Both the position numbers and the translations under genes were made by a program. A stretch of DNA of 64,000 nt from Thermus tengchongensis (lineage in GTDB: Bacteria; Deinococcota; Deinococci; Deinococcales; Thermaceae): contig NZ_JAKEDU010000001.1 in assembly GCF_021462405.1 (NCBI RefSeq), forward strand, positions 248,001 through 312,000. The letters are read 5' to 3'. Positions 9,847 to 19,265 of this stretch are shown one piece after another; the stretch's first letter is position 1, and each line of letters begins with the position of its first letter. The notes below the pieces were generated by a model, which was not told the origin of the DNA, searched no databases, and saw only the letters and a list, made by a program, of their open reading frames with translations.

Positions 9847-11127
9847 ATGGCCAAGACCTCCTACACCTGCGTGGAATGCGGTTACCGCACCCCCAAGCCC
9901 CTGGGGCGGTGCCCGGCCTGCGGCGCCTGGGAGAGCTTCCAGGAGGTCACCCTCTCCCCCGCCCGTGTCCCATCCCGCCAAGCCCACTTGGAAGTCCCCT
10001 CGCCGATTCCCCTTTCCCAGGTGAACGAGGCCGAGGAGAAGCGCTTTTCCTCGGGTCTTTCTGAGGTAGACCGGGTCCTGGGCGGGGGGTTCGTGCCGGG
10101 GGAGGTGGTCCTCCTCGGGGGAGAACCCGGGGTGGGCAAGAGCACCCTCCTTCTGGAGCTGGCCAAGCACCTCACCAAGAAGGTTTACTACCTGGCCGGA
10201 GAGGAATCCCCGGCCCAGATCAAGCTGCGGGCCAGGAGGCTTGGGGTCCAGGACCTCCTCCTCCTCAAGGAAACCCGCCTGGAACCCCTTCTTTCCCTCC
10301 TGGAGCGGGACCCTCCTGAGGTGCTTTTTGTGGACTCCATACAAACGATTGAGGCGGGAGGAAGCCCAGGCAGCCTGGTGGCGGTGCGGGAGGCCACCCA
10401 TGCCTTCGTGCGCTTGGCCAAGGAGGAGGGCATCACCACCCTTTTGGTGGGCCACGTGACCAAGGAAGGGGTGGTGGCGGGGCCCAAGAGCATAGAGCAT
10501 GCGGTGGACGCCACCTTATACCTGGAAACCGCCGGGGTCTACCGGGTCTTGCGGAGCGCCAAGAACCGCTTCGGCCCCGTGGGGGAGCTCGGGGTCTTTC
10601 GCATGGAGGAAGAAGGCCTGGTGGAGGTGAAAAACCCCTCGGAGGCCTTCCTCTTGGAGAGGCCCCTCGGGGTTCCGGGAAGCGCCATCGCCCTAGTCCT
10701 GGCGGGGGAGCGGGCCTTGGCCCTCGAGGTCCAGGCCCTGGCCGCCAAGACCCCCTTTCCCGCCCCCCGCCGGGTGGTGCAGGGGCTGGACCCTAGGCGG
10801 GTCGACATGGTCCTGGCGGTGCTGGAAAGGCGGCTCGGCCTTCCCCTGGGCAACCTGGACGTCTATGTGAACCTGGCGGGAGGGCTTAGGGTCTCGGACC
10901 CAGGGCTGGACCTGGCAGTGGCCCTGGCGGTGTATTCTGCGGTGGTGGGCAGGCCCTTGCCCCCCGACCTGGCCCTGGTGGGCGAGGTGGGGCTTTTGGG
11001 GGAGGTGCGAAGCGTCATGGGGCTGGAGCGGCGGCTTAGGGAAGGGGAGCGGGCGGGCTTCGCCCGTTTCCTGCACCCGGGGAACACCCGGGCCTTGGGG
11101 GAGGCGGTGGAGCAGTACCTGGGATGA
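9847..11127 (+). CDS. radA: DNA repair protein RadA (Sms)
   Basis: RecA-like DnaB-type helicase that extends D-loops in recombination and natural transformation. 426 aa. N-terminal C4 zinc finger (Cys 8, 11, 22, 25), Walker [11 protein letters not shown] near residue 92, the RadA-specific KNRFG motif near residue 239, and a C-terminal Lon-protease-like domain ([20 protein letters not shown]). Overlaps the next gene by 4 nt (ATGA). In a naturally transformable genus it may act on DNA brought in by the pilin system further along the window. Confidence 0.95.
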   Translation: MAKTSYTCVECGYRTPKPLGRCPACGAWESFQEVTLSPARVPSRQAHLEVPSPIPLSQVNEAEEKRFSSGLSEVDRVLGGGFVPGEVVLLGGEPGVGKSTLLLELAKHLTKKVYYLAGEESPAQIKLRARRLGVQDLLLLKETRLEPLLSLLERDPPEVLFVDSIQTIEAGGSPGSLVAVREATHAFVRLAKEEGITTLLVGHVTKEGVVAGPKSIEHAVDATLYLETAGVYRVLRSAKNRFGPVGELGVFRMEEEGLVEVKNPSEAFLLERPLGVPGSAIALVLAGERALALEVQALAAKTPFPAPRRVVQGLDPRRVDMVLAVLERRLGLPLGNLDVYVNLAGGLRVSDPGLDLAVALAVYSAVVGRPLPPDLALVGEVGLLGEVRSVMGLERRLREGERAGFARFLHPGNTRALGEAVEQYLG

Positions 11128-12131
11128 GCCCTCGGCTCCTCCTCTACCTCCTCTTCGCCCTCCTGGGCTACGGCCTGGCGGTGGGCCTCGAGGACCTGGG
11201 CCTCCTCCCCCGCTCCGCAGGCCTCCTCTCCCTGAACCGGCTCTACCTGATCGCGGCGGGCTTCCTCTCCGGGGTGCTCCTGGCCCCCCGGCTGGAGGCC
11301 CTCCTGGAACCCCGCCTCCGCGCCTTGCGGGAACTTCCCCCAGAGGTGCCCGTAGCCCTCACCCTGGGGGCCACCCTGGGCCTCCTCTTCACCGTCCTCC
11401 TCACCACCCTCCTCTCCCAGGTTCCGGGCTTCTCCCCCTACCACAGCTTCTTCCTGGCCCTTTTCCTGGTGGGGCTTTTCTCCTACCTGGCCCTGGGCTA
11501 CAAGGACTACCTGCGCCTGCCCCAGCGGGGGCCCCGGCCCCAGGGGGGCAAGGTGCTGGACACCAGCGTCCTGGTGGACGGCCGGCTGGCGGAGGTGGCG
11601 GCCACGGGCTTCCTGGAAGGCCCCCTTTATGTGCCCCACTTCGTGCTGAAGGAACTCCAGCACTTCGCCGATAGCCAAGACCCCCTAAAGCGGGCCAAGG
11701 GCCGCCGGGGACTGGAAACCTTAGAAAAGCTAAAGGAACTCCTCCCCCTGGAGGTGCTGGAAGAAACCCCCAAAGGGGAAAGCGTGGACGAGAAGCTCCT
11801 TTTCCTGGCCCGCTCCCTGGGAGGAGCCCTGGTCAGCAACGACCTGGCCCTTTTGCAGATGGCCCGCATCTACGGGGTGAAGGCCCTTTCCGTGCAAGCC
11901 CTGGCCCAAGCCCTAAGGCCCCAGCTCCAGGTGGGGGACACCCTAAAGCTCCTCATCCTCAAGGAAGGCAAGGAGCCCCACCAGGGGGTGGGCTACCTGG
12001 AGGACGGCTCCATGGTGGTGGTGGATGGGGGCATCCGCTACCGGGGCCAGGAGGTGGAGGTGGTCATCACCCAAGCCATCCAAACCCAGGTGGGGCGCCT
12101 CTTCTTTGCCCGGCCCGCCGCCGAGGCTTAG
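11124..12131 (+). CDS. Membrane-anchored PIN-TRAM domain protein (YacL family)
   Basis: 335 aa. Four hydrophobic segments fill residues 1-130, followed by a PIN nuclease-like domain beginning [13 protein letters not shown] near residue 143 with the acidic residues of the PIN site (LDTSVLVD, ..KELQHFAD.., [11 protein letters not shown]), and a C-terminal TRAM RNA-binding domain ([16 protein letters not shown]). The same order is seen in the YacL family of Gram-positive bacteria and Thermus. A role as a membrane-bound RNase is inferred from the fold. Translationally coupled to radA. Confidence 0.88.
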   Translation: MSPRLLLYLLFALLGYGLAVGLEDLGLLPRSAGLLSLNRLYLIAAGFLSGVLLAPRLEALLEPRLRALRELPPEVPVALTLGATLGLLFTVLLTTLLSQVPGFSPYHSFFLALFLVGLFSYLALGYKDYLRLPQRGPRPQGGKVLDTSVLVDGRLAEVAATGFLEGPLYVPHFVLKELQHFADSQDPLKRAKGRRGLETLEKLKELLPLEVLEETPKGESVDEKLLFLARSLGGALVSNDLALLQMARIYGVKALSVQALAQALRPQLQVGDTLKLLILKEGKEPHQGVGYLEDGSMVVVDGGIRYRGQEVEVVITQAIQTQVGRLFFARPAAEA

Positions 12132-12150
12132 CGCCACGACGGGGCACCTA
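12131..12150 (-). repeat. Partial copy (one end) of the TA-flanked 104-bp repeat
   Basis: On the minus strand TAGGTGCCCCGTCGTGGCGC matches the first 20 bp of the full copies with few differences. The TAG is also the stop codon of the LiaF-like gene. The remainder of the element is missing, cut off at the PIN-TRAM stop. Confidence 0.55.
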
Positions 12151-12471
12151 GCCCTTGCCCACGCTCCGCCAGAGCAGATAGGCCCCGGCCCCCACCAAGG
12201 CCAGGGGGAAGGCGTAGGCCAAGAGGCCCCTTAGCCCCTCGCTGGCAAGGGCCAAGGGCACCAGCACCCCCAAGGCGGGCCAAAGGGCCCAGCGTTGCCC
12301 CAGGAGGAAGAGAAGGCCAAAGGTGAGGGCAAGGCCCACGAAGAGGAGCCAGCCCGCCTCCACCCCCAGGAGGCCGAACCCGGGGACCCCCAACAGCACC
12401 CGCCCCAGGGCCAACCCCAGGTTCTGCAAGAGGAGAAGCACCCCTAGGAGAACCAGGGTCAGCCCCAGCAC
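12148..12471 (-). CDS. Small membrane protein, LiaI/LiaF-like transmembrane region
   Basis: About 107 aa with four hydrophobic segments (VLGLTLVLLGVLLLLQNLGL; WLLFVGLALTFGLLFLLG; WPALGVLVPLALA; LLAYAFPLALVGAGAYLLW). The first and last resemble the repeated transmembrane unit of LiaI/LiaF-type proteins (DUF5668). The start is uncertain: GTG at 12471 begins the first membrane segment but has no well-spaced ribosome binding site, and in-frame sequence upstream runs into the repeat at 12508-12611. It is bracketed by a partial and a full repeat copy in the same orientation; its stop codon is the repeat's TA end. It may have lost its original 5' end. Confidence 0.55.
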   Translation of the reverse strand: MLGLTLVLLGVLLLLQNLGLALGRVLLGVPGFGLLGVEAGWLLFVGLALTFGLLFLLGQRWALWPALGVLVPLALASEGLRGLLAYAFPLALVGAGAYLLWRSVGKG

Positions 12472-12507
12472 CCACCCGCCGCCCTTAAGCTCCTTTCCCC
12501 TCCAGCC

Positions 12508-12611
12508 TAAGTACCCGCACGCAAAGGTTGCCCCACCGGCCAAAGCCAAAGCGGCTTGCTCATGGCCTTTTTGGGGCCCCCGGCGGGGGGCAAGCCACGC
12601 CGGGGCACTTA
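12508..12611 (-). repeat. Full 104-bp MITE-like element, copy 1
   Basis: Starts TAAGTGCCCCGG at 12611 and ends CGGGTACTTA at 12508 (minus-strand reading); the ends are imperfect inverted repeats flanked by TA. Inside are a G/C stem-loop, GGGGCCCCAAAA, and the core GCCGGTGGGGCAACCTTTGCG shared in most positions with the copy at 24664. It has exactly the same length as that copy. Its end lies close to the -35 region of the sucC promoter. Confidence 0.75.
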
Positions 12612-12637
12612 GGCCCTTAGCCTGCCAGGAGGAAGGG

Positions 12638-12680
12638 TATAATGCCCCTTGGCCTTGGCCCGCCAAGGCCAAGGAGGTGG
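12638..12680 (+). promoter_or_regulatory. sucCD promoter (-10 TATAAT) and ribosome binding site
   Basis: TATAAT at 12638-12643 is a consensus -10. AAGGAGGTGG at 12671-12680 is a strong ribosome binding site, 3 nt before a TTG start, and decides that start. No good -35 is visible; the repeat element ends at 12611. Confidence 0.7.
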
Positions 12681-12683
12681 AGC

Positions 12684-13820
12684 TTGAACCTGCACGAGTA
12701 TCAAGCCAAGGAGATCCTGGCCCGCTACGGGGTGCCGGTGCCCCCCGGCAAGGTGGCCTACACCCCGGACGAGGCCAAAAGGATCGCCGAGGAGTTTGGC
12801 AAGCGGGTGGTGATCAAGGCCCAGGTGCACGTGGGCGGCAGAGGTAAGGCCGGGGGCGTGAAGCTGGCGGACACCCCGGCCGAAGCCTACGAGAAGGCCC
12901 AGGCCATCCTGGGCATGAACATCAAGGGCCTCACGGTGAAGAAGGTCCTGGTGGCCGAGGCGGTGGACATCGCCAAGGAGTACTACGCCGGCCTCATCCT
13001 GGACCGAGCGCAAAAGCGGGTGGTCCTCATGCTCTCCAAGGAGGGGGGCGTGGACATCGAGGAGGTGGCCGCCGAGCGCCCCGAGGCCATCCACAAGTTC
13101 TGGATCGACCCCCACAAGGGCTTCCGCGCCTTTGAGGCCCGGGAGATGGTGAAACGGGCAGGCCTCGAGGGCAACCTCAACAAGCTGGCCCAGGTGCTGG
13201 TGGCCCTCTACCGGGCCTACGAGGGGGTGGATGCCTCCATCGCCGAGATCAACCCCTTGGTCATCACCACGGACGGCCAGGTGGTGGCCGCCGACGCCAA
13301 GATCGTCCTGGACGACAACGCCCTCTTCCGCCACCCGGATCTGGCGGAGCTCAGGGAGATCGAGGCCGAGCACCCCCTGGAGGTGGAGGCCAGCAACTAC
13401 GGCTTCGCCTACGTGAAGCTCCAGGGCAACATCGGCATCATCGGCAACGGGGCGGGCCTCGTCATGTACACCCTGGACCTGGTAAACCGGGTGGGCGGAA
13501 AACCCGCCAACTTCCTGGACATCGGGGGCGGGGCCAAGGCGGAGGTGGTCTATAACGCCCTCAAGGTGGTCCTTAAGGACCCAGACGTCAAGGGGGTCTT
13601 CATCAACATCTTCGGCGGCATCACCCGCGCGGACGAGGTGGCCAAGGGGGTGATCCGGGCCCTGGAGGAGGGCCTTCTCACCAAGCCCGTGGTCATGCGG
13701 GTGGCAGGGACCGCCGAGGAGGAGGCCAAGAGGCTCCTCGAGGGCAAGCCCATCTACATGTACCCCACGTCCATTGAGGCGGCCAAGGCCATGGTGGCCA
13801 TGGTGGGAGGTGCGGCGTGA
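12684..13820 (+). CDS. sucC: Succinyl-CoA ligase (ADP-forming), beta subunit
   Basis: Citric-acid-cycle enzyme joining succinate and CoA to ATP/ADP turnover. 378 aa, normal length, when started at TTG 12684 ([20 protein letters not shown]). ATP-grasp domain with [16 protein letters not shown] near residue 46 and [10 protein letters not shown]-terminal CoA-ligase domain with [13 protein letters not shown] near residue 312. The TTG is supported by the strong ribosome binding site; an upstream in-frame ATG at 12642 overlaps the -10 box and is rejected. Confidence 0.96.
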   Translation: MNLHEYQAKEILARYGVPVPPGKVAYTPDEAKRIAEEFGKRVVIKAQVHVGGRGKAGGVKLADTPAEAYEKAQAILGMNIKGLTVKKVLVAEAVDIAKEYYAGLILDRAQKRVVLMLSKEGGVDIEEVAAERPEAIHKFWIDPHKGFRAFEAREMVKRAGLEGNLNKLAQVLVALYRAYEGVDASIAEINPLVITTDGQVVAADAKIVLDDNALFRHPDLAELREIEAEHPLEVEASNYGFAYVKLQGNIGIIGNGAGLVMYTLDLVNRVGGKPANFLDIGGGAKAEVVYNALKVVLKDPDVKGVFINIFGGITRADEVAKGVIRALEEGLLTKPVVMRVAGTAEEEAKRLLEGKPIYMYPTSIEAAKAMVAMVGGAA

Positions 13821-14683
13821 TCCTGATCAACCGTGAAACCCGCGTCCTGGTCCAGGGCATCACCGGCCGGGAAGGGCAGTTCCACACCCGGCAGATGCTG
13901 GAATACGGCACCAAGGTGGTGGCCGGCGTGACCCCGGGCAAGGGGGGTAGCGAGGTCCTGGGTCTTCCCGTGTACGACACGGTAAAGGAAGCCGTAGCCC
14001 ACCATGCCATCGACGCCTCCATCATCTTCGTGCCCGCCCCCGCGGCGGCGGACGCCGCCTTGGAGGCCGCCCACGCAGGTATCCCCCTCATCGTCCTCAT
14101 CACCGAAGGCATCCCCACCCTGGACATGGTGCGGGCGGTGGAGGAGATCAAGGCCTTAGGAAGCCGCCTCATCGGCGGGAACTGCCCCGGCATCATCAGC
14201 GCCGAGGAGAGCAAGATCGGCATCATGCCCGGCCACGTGTTCAAGCGGGGCAAGGTGGGGCTCATCAGCCGCTCCGGCACCCTCACCTACGAGGCGGCGG
14301 CCGCCCTCTCCCAGGCGGGCCTGGGCACCACCACCACCGTGGGGATCGGGGGCGACCCGGTGATCGGCACCACCTTCAAGGATCTCCTCCCCCTCTTCAA
14401 CGAGGACCCCGAGACCGAGGCCGTGGTCCTCATCGGGGAGATCGGCGGCTCCGACGAGGAGGAGGCGGCGGCCTGGGTGAAAGCGCACATGAAGAAGCCG
14501 GTGGTGGGCTTCATCGGCGGCCGCAGCGCCCCCAAGGGCAAGCGCATGGGCCATGCCGGGGCCATCATCATGGGGAACGTGGGCACCCCGGAGTCCAAGT
14601 TGAAGGCCTTCGCCGAGGCGGGCATCCCCGTGGCCGACACCATCGACGAGATCGTGGAGCTGGTGAAGAAAGCCTTGGGCTAG
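13817..14683 (+). CDS. sucD: Succinyl-CoA ligase (ADP-forming), alpha subunit
   Basis: Partner of SucC. 288 aa. CoA-binding Rossmann region with [20 protein letters not shown] near residue 12; the phosphorylated active-site histidine is His246 in [13 protein letters not shown] start overlaps the sucC stop by 4 nt (GTGA), so the subunits are translationally coupled. Ends at an intrinsic terminator. Confidence 0.97.
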   Translation: MILINRETRVLVQGITGREGQFHTRQMLEYGTKVVAGVTPGKGGSEVLGLPVYDTVKEAVAHHAIDASIIFVPAPAAADAALEAAHAGIPLIVLITEGIPTLDMVRAVEEIKALGSRLIGGNCPGIISAEESKIGIMPGHVFKRGKVGLISRSGTLTYEAAAALSQAGLGTTTTVGIGGDPVIGTTFKDLLPLFNEDPETEAVVLIGEIGGSDEEEAAAWVKAHMKKPVVGFIGGRSAPKGKRMGHAGAIIMGNVGTPESKLKAFAEAGIPVADTIDEIVELVKKALG

Positions 14684-14698
14684 GCCCTTTTCCGGGTT

Positions 14699-14733
14699 CC
14701 CCGCCGTGGCCTGCGCCACGGCGGGGCGTTTAT
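14699..14733. terminator. Terminator between convergent sucD and malQ
   Basis: A 12-bp perfect stem CCCCGCCGTGGC / GCCACGGCGGGG with loop CTGC is followed by CGTTTAT on the plus strand. It overlaps the end of malQ. The stem is nearly the same as the hairpin inside the 104-bp repeats, so it may be derived from such an element. Confidence 0.75.
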
Positions 14734-16232
14734 ACCCGCCCTGTGGCCTCGGCCATCCGCAAAAGCCTCTCCCCGTGCCCAGGGGTAAGCTCCCCCGGCC
14801 TAAGCCGCCAGGCCCAGTTCCCCGAGGGGCGTCCGGGGTAGTTCATGCGGGCCTCGCTGCCCAAAGCCAGGACGTCCTGGACCGGGTAGACGGCCAAAGC
14901 GGCCCTCGAGGCCATCCCCAGGCGCATGAGGGCCCAGGGCACCTCCTCCTCCCCCCGGAAGGCAATGCCCCAGTCCGCCAGGTAGCGCTCCAGAAAGGCC
15001 CGCTCGTGGGGGGTGGCCGTGCGGTACCAGCCCAAGGTGGTGTCGTTGTCGTGGGTGCCGGTGTAGACCACCACCCGGCCGTGCTCCGGGTAGTTGTGGG
15101 GCAGGAAGGGGTTCTCCATCCCGTTGTCAAAGGCGAACTGCAAAACCTTCATCCCCGGCAGGCCAAAGCGGTCCCTTAGGGCCTCCACCTCGGGGGTGAT
15201 CACCCCTAGGTCCTCCGCCAAAATGGGCACCCGTCCAAAGGTTTCCTGAATCTTCTGAAAGAGCTTCTCCCCTGGGGCCTTCACCCAGCGTCCCTCCACC
15301 GCCGTAGGGCAGGAGGCGGGGATCTCCCAGTAGGCTTCAAAGCCCCGGAAGTGGTCGATGCGCACCAGGTGGAAGAGCTCCAGGGCTTTCTTGAGGCGGG
15401 CTATCCAAAAAGAAAACTCCTCCCGCTCCAGCACTTCCCAGCGGTAAAGGGGGTTCCCCCAGCGCTGCCCCGTCTCCGAGAAGTAATCGGGTGGCACCCC
15501 AGCCACCACCGTGGGGCGTCCTTCCCCGTCCAGGTGGAACCACTCGGGGTGGGCCCAGACCTCGGCCGAGTCCTCGGCCACAAAGATGGGCATGTCCCCG
15601 ATGATCTCTAGACCTAAAGCCTCCGCCTCCCCTTTCAAGGCCTCCCACTGCCGGAAGAAAAGCCACTGGGTCCAGGCGTGGAAGGCCACCTCCTGAGAGA
15701 GGGCCAAAGACGCTTCCCTTAAAGCCCTTTCCTCCCTCAGGCGTAGGGGCATGGGCCAGCGGTTCCAGGGAAGGCCCCCGTGGTGGGCCTTCAAGGCCAT
15801 GAAGAGGGCGTAGTCATCCAACCAGCTCCTTTCCCGGTCCCAAAAGGCCTGGAAGGCCTCCTTTTCCTCCCGGCCCGCCCGCTCCTGGAAACCCCGGAAG
15901 GCTTCCCTAAGCGCCGGCCACTTCCAGGCGTAAAGCCCCCCGTAGTCCACCCGGCCCTCGGGGAAGCCGGGATCCTGCAAGCGCAGGTACCCCGCTTCCG
16001 CCAGGGGGCGGAGGTCGATGAGGTAGGGGTTCCCGGCGAAGGCGCTGAAGGACTGGTAAGGGGAGTCTCCGTACCCTGTGGGGCCCAGGGGGAGGACCTG
16101 CCAGTACCTTCCCCCCGCCTCCTTGAGGAAGCGGAGGAAGGCCCGGGCTTCTTCCCCAAGGACACCCACCCCGTAGGACCCAGGTAGGCTCGTGGGGTGG
16201 AGGAGCAGGCCGTAAGCGCGCAGCAGTTCCAT
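14730..16232 (-). CDS. malQ: 4-alpha-glucanotransferase (amylomaltase)
   Basis: Transfers alpha-1,4-glucan segments in maltodextrin metabolism and can make cycloamyloses. GH77 family, 500 aa, exactly the length of the Thermus enzymes. Catalytic residues recognised by position and motif: nucleophile Asp in VRIDHFRGF (about 293), acid/base Glu in LAEDLG (about 340), and Asp in THDNDT (about 395). A -10 box TAGACT lies 6 nt before the ATG, and a 20-bp inverted repeat sits just upstream of it, so repression by a sugar-responsive regulator is plausible. Confidence 0.97.
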   Translation of the reverse strand: MELLRAYGLLLHPTSLPGSYGVGVLGEEARAFLRFLKEAGGRYWQVLPLGPTGYGDSPYQSFSAFAGNPYLIDLRPLAEAGYLRLQDPGFPEGRVDYGGLYAWKWPALREAFRGFQERAGREEKEAFQAFWDRERSWLDDYALFMALKAHHGGLPWNRWPMPLRLREERALREASLALSQEVAFHAWTQWLFFRQWEALKGEAEALGLEIIGDMPIFVAEDSAEVWAHPEWFHLDGEGRPTVVAGVPPDYFSETGQRWGNPLYRWEVLEREEFSFWIARLKKALELFHLVRIDHFRGFEAYWEIPASCPTAVEGRWVKAPGEKLFQKIQETFGRVPILAEDLGVITPEVEALRDRFGLPGMKVLQFAFDNGMENPFLPHNYPEHGRVVVYTGTHDNDTTLGWYRTATPHERAFLERYLADWGIAFRGEEEVPWALMRLGMASRAALAVYPVQDVLALGSEARMNYPGRPSGNWAWRLRPGELTPGHGERLLRMAEATGRV

Positions 16233-16238
16233 GCTCCG

Positions 16239-16270
16239 AGTCTACCCCTACTCTGGAAGCTCTTCCAGAG
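16239..16270 (-). promoter_or_regulatory. malQ promoter (-10) with adjacent inverted-repeat operator
   Basis: -10 TAGACT at 16244-16239, 6 nt before the ATG. Six nt further up is CTCTGGAAG-AG-CTTCCAGAG (16270-16251), 9-bp perfect arms, covering the place where a -35 would be. This is a typical operator position; the regulator is unknown. Confidence 0.6.
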
Positions 16271-16305
16271 GCAAAAGGCCCACCCCCTGGGACCGACTCC
16301 GGACT

Positions 16306-17178
16306 TTAGCCTACCTTGTTCCCCTTCTCGTCGTAGACATAAAAGCCCCGGCCCGTCTTGCGGCCCAGAAGCCCCGCCTGCACCATGCGGCGCAACAGGG
16401 GCGAGGGGCGGTACTTGTCGTCCCCGAAGCCCCGGTGGAGCACCTCCATGATGGCCAGGCAGGTGTCCAGGCCGATGAAGTCGGCGAGCTCCAGGGGACC
16501 CATAGGGTGGTTCATCCCCAGGCGCATGATGCCGTCGATGGCCTCCTTGGTGGCCACCCCTTCCCTTAGGGCCTCGATGGCCTCGTTGATCATGGGCATG
16601 AGGAGGCGGTTGGAGACGAAGCCGGGGTAGTCCTGGACCTCGAGGGGGGTCTTCCCCATCCGCTTCGCCACCTCCACCACCACATCCCGGGTTTCCTCCG
16701 AGGTAAGCTCGCCCCGGATCACCTCCACCAGGGCCATGAGGGGCACGGGGTTGAAGAAGTGCATGCCGATGAAGCGGTCAGGCCTTCCCGAGTAGCGGGC
16801 CAAGGCGGTGATGGGGATGGAGGAGGTGTTGCTGGCCAGGATGGCCTCGGGCTTGGCCAAGCTGCCCAGGCGCTCAAAGAGGCGGCGCTTCTCCCCTTCG
16901 TCCTCCACGATGGCCTCCACGATGAGGTCCGCTTCCGCCAACTCCTCCAAGCGCAGGCTGGTGCGGATACGCCCCAAGGCCTCGTCGTGGGCCTCCTGGG
17001 TTAGCTTGCCCTTCTCCAGGAACTTGCCCAAAGAACGCCGGATGGCGGCGAGGCCCCGCTCCAGGAAGCTTTCGGCCACGTCCACCAGCACCACCTCAAA
17101 ACCCGCCTGGGCCGCCACCTGGGCGATCCCGCTTCCCATCTGCCCTGCGCCCACCACGCCAATCCTCTTAACCTCCAT
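16306..17178 (-). CDS. hbd: 3-hydroxybutyryl-CoA dehydrogenase
   Basis: Oxidises 3-hydroxyacyl-CoA with NAD in fatty-acid or polyhydroxybutyrate-linked metabolism. 290 aa. N-terminal Rossmann motif [17 protein letters not shown]; catalytic region [18 protein letters not shown] with the active-site His (about residue 145) and [14 protein letters not shown]-terminal helical domain [31 protein letters not shown]. Good ribosome binding site GGAGAGGTG. 16 nt after the EamA gene. Confidence 0.93.
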   Translation of the reverse strand: MEVKRIGVVGAGQMGSGIAQVAAQAGFEVVLVDVAESFLERGLAAIRRSLGKFLEKGKLTQEAHDEALGRIRTSLRLEELAEADLIVEAIVEDEGEKRRLFERLGSLAKPEAILASNTSSIPITALARYSGRPDRFIGMHFFNPVPLMALVEVIRGELTSEETRDVVVEVAKRMGKTPLEVQDYPGFVSNRLLMPMINEAIEALREGVATKEAIDGIMRLGMNHPMGPLELADFIGLDTCLAIMEVLHRGFGDDKYRPSPLLRRMVQAGLLGRKTGRGFYVYDEKGNKVG

Positions 17179-17194
17179 ACCGCACCTCTCCGGG

Positions 17195-18055
17195 CTATTT
17201 TACGCCCCGGAAGTTCACGAGAAGAACGCCAAGGAGAGCTAGCCCTCCTCCCAGGAGGGAGAGGGGGCTCGGCACCTCGCCCAACCACAGGTAGGCGATG
17301 AGGATGGCCAGGACCGGGGAGAGGTAGAGGAAGCTGGAAAGGCGGGAGGCCGGGGTGCGGGAGAGGGCATAGGTCCAGGTGAGGTAGGCCAGGGCTCCGG
17401 GAAAGGCACCGAGGTACAAGGTGGCGAGGAGGGCAGGCCGGGGAGCGGTGCGGAGGGCCTCGGGAAGCCCCGGCAGGAAGAGGAGGAGGGGCAGGGTGCC
17501 CAAGACCAGGGTGTAAACGGTCATCTCCCGGCTGTCGTAGCGGGCGAAGAGGGGCTTTTGCAGCACGAAATAGAAGGAGGTGGAAAGGGCGGAGAGGAGG
17601 ATGAGAAGGGCCCCTGGGCTGAAGGCGAACCCGCCGCCCTCCCCGAAGCCGATGAGGGCGGCCCCCAGCAGGGCCAGGCCGAACCCCAAGACCCCCAAGG
17701 GCCTGAGCCGCTCCCCAAGGAGGAGGTAGGAGAGCAGCGCGGTGAAAACCGGCCCCGTGGCGATGAGGAGGCTCGCCGCCCCCGCGCTCACCCAAAGCTC
17801 CCCGTAGACCAAAGCCGTGTGGTAGAGGGTGATGCCCAAAACGCCCAGGAGGAAAAGCCGGGGCAGGTCCGCCCTCCGGGGGAGGCGGAGGCCTGTGGCC
17901 CTGGCGTAGAGGAGGAGGAGGGCGCTGGCGGTGAGGAAGCGGAGGAGGACCAGGTGCCCGGGGGAAAGCCCCTGGAGCCCCGCCCGGATCCCCGCGAAGG
18001 CGCTGGCCCAGAAGAGGATGGTGAAAAGGGCCGCCCCTAAGGCTCTAGGCTCCAT
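17195..18055 (-). CDS. EamA/DMT-family membrane transporter
   Basis: 286 aa with about ten hydrophobic helices in two EamA repeats, for example [20 protein letters not shown] at the N-terminus and [22 protein letters not shown] in the second repeat. Members export amino acids or other metabolites; the substrate cannot be told from sequence. Starts inside the last codons of the upstream M16 gene (11-nt overlap) and precedes hbd. Confidence 0.9.
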   Translation of the reverse strand: MEPRALGAALFTILFWASAFAGIRAGLQGLSPGHLVLLRFLTASALLLLYARATGLRLPRRADLPRLFLLGVLGITLYHTALVYGELWVSAGAASLLIATGPVFTALLSYLLLGERLRPLGVLGFGLALLGAALIGFGEGGGFAFSPGALLILLSALSTSFYFVLQKPLFARYDSREMTVYTLVLGTLPLLLFLPGLPEALRTAPRPALLATLYLGAFPGALAYLTWTYALSRTPASRLSSFLYLSPVLAILIAYLWLGEVPSPLSLLGGGLALLGVLLVNFRGVK

Positions 18056-19265
18056 GGGGAAGCACCAGGTAGTAGAGCCCCTGCCGCAGGAAACCCCGCT
18101 CCAGGAGGGCGTTCACCTCCCTCGCCCCCACCTTCTGCACCCGGTCCTTCACCTCCGCCAGGGAGAGGTAGCGGCCGGTGTAGAGGTACTCCATCCCCAG
18201 GTGGAAAAGCCGCCCCATGGGGGTCTCCCCGGCGAAGACCAGGCCCGTGGCCAGGGGGGTCTTGGCCCTTTGCACCTCCTCCTCTTTCACCCCTTCCCGC
18301 TCCAGGCGCGCCAGTTCCCCGTGCAGGGCCTCGAGGACCGCCTCCTTATGGGCGGGGTCGGCTTGCACGTAGGCGTGGAAAAAGCCCGCCCCATCCGCCT
18401 CCTCGTGGCCGAAGGAGGCCGTCTCCGCGAGGCCCGTGTCCACCAGGGCGAAGTGGAGCCGCCCCGAGCCCTCCTCCCCCAGGAGGTGGGCCAGGACCTG
18501 GGCGGCAAAGCGTTCCTCCTCCTGGTAGCTTACCCCGGGGAAAAGGCCCACCAAATAGAGGGCCCGGGCCTTCTCGTAGGGATGCTCCTCCATCCCCTGG
18601 ACCGGGTTTAGGGTCGGGTAGACCCTCTCCGCCTCCCCTAAAGGCCAATCCTCCGTAAGCCTTTCCGCCTCGGCCACCAGGGCCTCGAAGTCTACCTTTC
18701 CCGTGGCAGCCAGGACCATGTTCCCAGGAAGGTAGCGCCTTGCGTGGTACTGGGCCATCTGGTCCCGGGTGAGGGCCGTGATGCTTTCCACCGTCCCCAG
18801 CACGCTATTTCCCAAGGGGTGGCCGGCGAAAAACCGGGCCCGGGCCCAGTCGTAGGCCATGAAGCCGGGGCGGTCCTGGTAGCGGGCGATCTCCTCCAGG
18901 ATCACCTTCTTCTCGGTGTCAAAGTCCTCCTGGCGCAAGGCGGGGCGCATGAGCCTGGAAAAGAGTTCCAGAAGGGGAAAGGCGAACTCCGGCAACACAG
19001 CCCCGTAGAAGACCGTGGCCTCCTCGGAGGTGAAGGCGTTGTACTGGGCCCCCATCCGGTCAAAGGCCAGGTTCACCGAAAGGGCGTCCATCCCCTCGGG
19101 CCCCTTGAAGACCATGTGCTCCAGGAAATGGCTGACCCCGCTCTCCTCGGGGGCCTCGTCCCGGGCCCCGGTCCTTACGAAATACCCCAAGGCCACGCTG
19201 CGGGCCCCAGGAACCACCTCAGCGATGACCCTCAGGCCATTCCTTAGTTCGGCCTCACAAAACAT
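18045..19265 (-). CDS. M16-family zinc peptidase, catalytic subunit
   Basis: 406 aa. Inverted zinc motif HFLEH at residues 46-50 and the distal ligand Glu in [10 protein letters not shown] about 75 residues later, all as needed for catalysis. It forms a pair with the next entry, an M16 protein without the motif, as in the heterodimeric bacterial processing peptidases (mitochondrial-processing-peptidase-like). No signal peptide, so probably cytoplasmic. Overlaps both neighbours by 11 nt. Confidence 0.92.
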   Translation of the reverse strand: MFCEAELRNGLRVIAEVVPGARSVALGYFVRTGARDEAPEESGVSHFLEHMVFKGPEGMDALSVNLAFDRMGAQYNAFTSEEATVFYGAVLPEFAFPLLELFSRLMRPALRQEDFDTEKKVILEEIARYQDRPGFMAYDWARARFFAGHPLGNSVLGTVESITALTRDQMAQYHARRYLPGNMVLAATGKVDFEALVAEAERLTEDWPLGEAERVYPTLNPVQGMEEHPYEKARALYLVGLFPGVSYQEEERFAAQVLAHLLGEEGSGRLHFALVDTGLAETASFGHEEADGAGFFHAYVQADPAHKEAVLEALHGELARLEREGVKEEEVQRAKTPLATGLVFAGETPMGRLFHLGMEYLYTGRYLSLAEVKDRVQKVGAREVNALLERGFLRQGLYYLVLPHGA

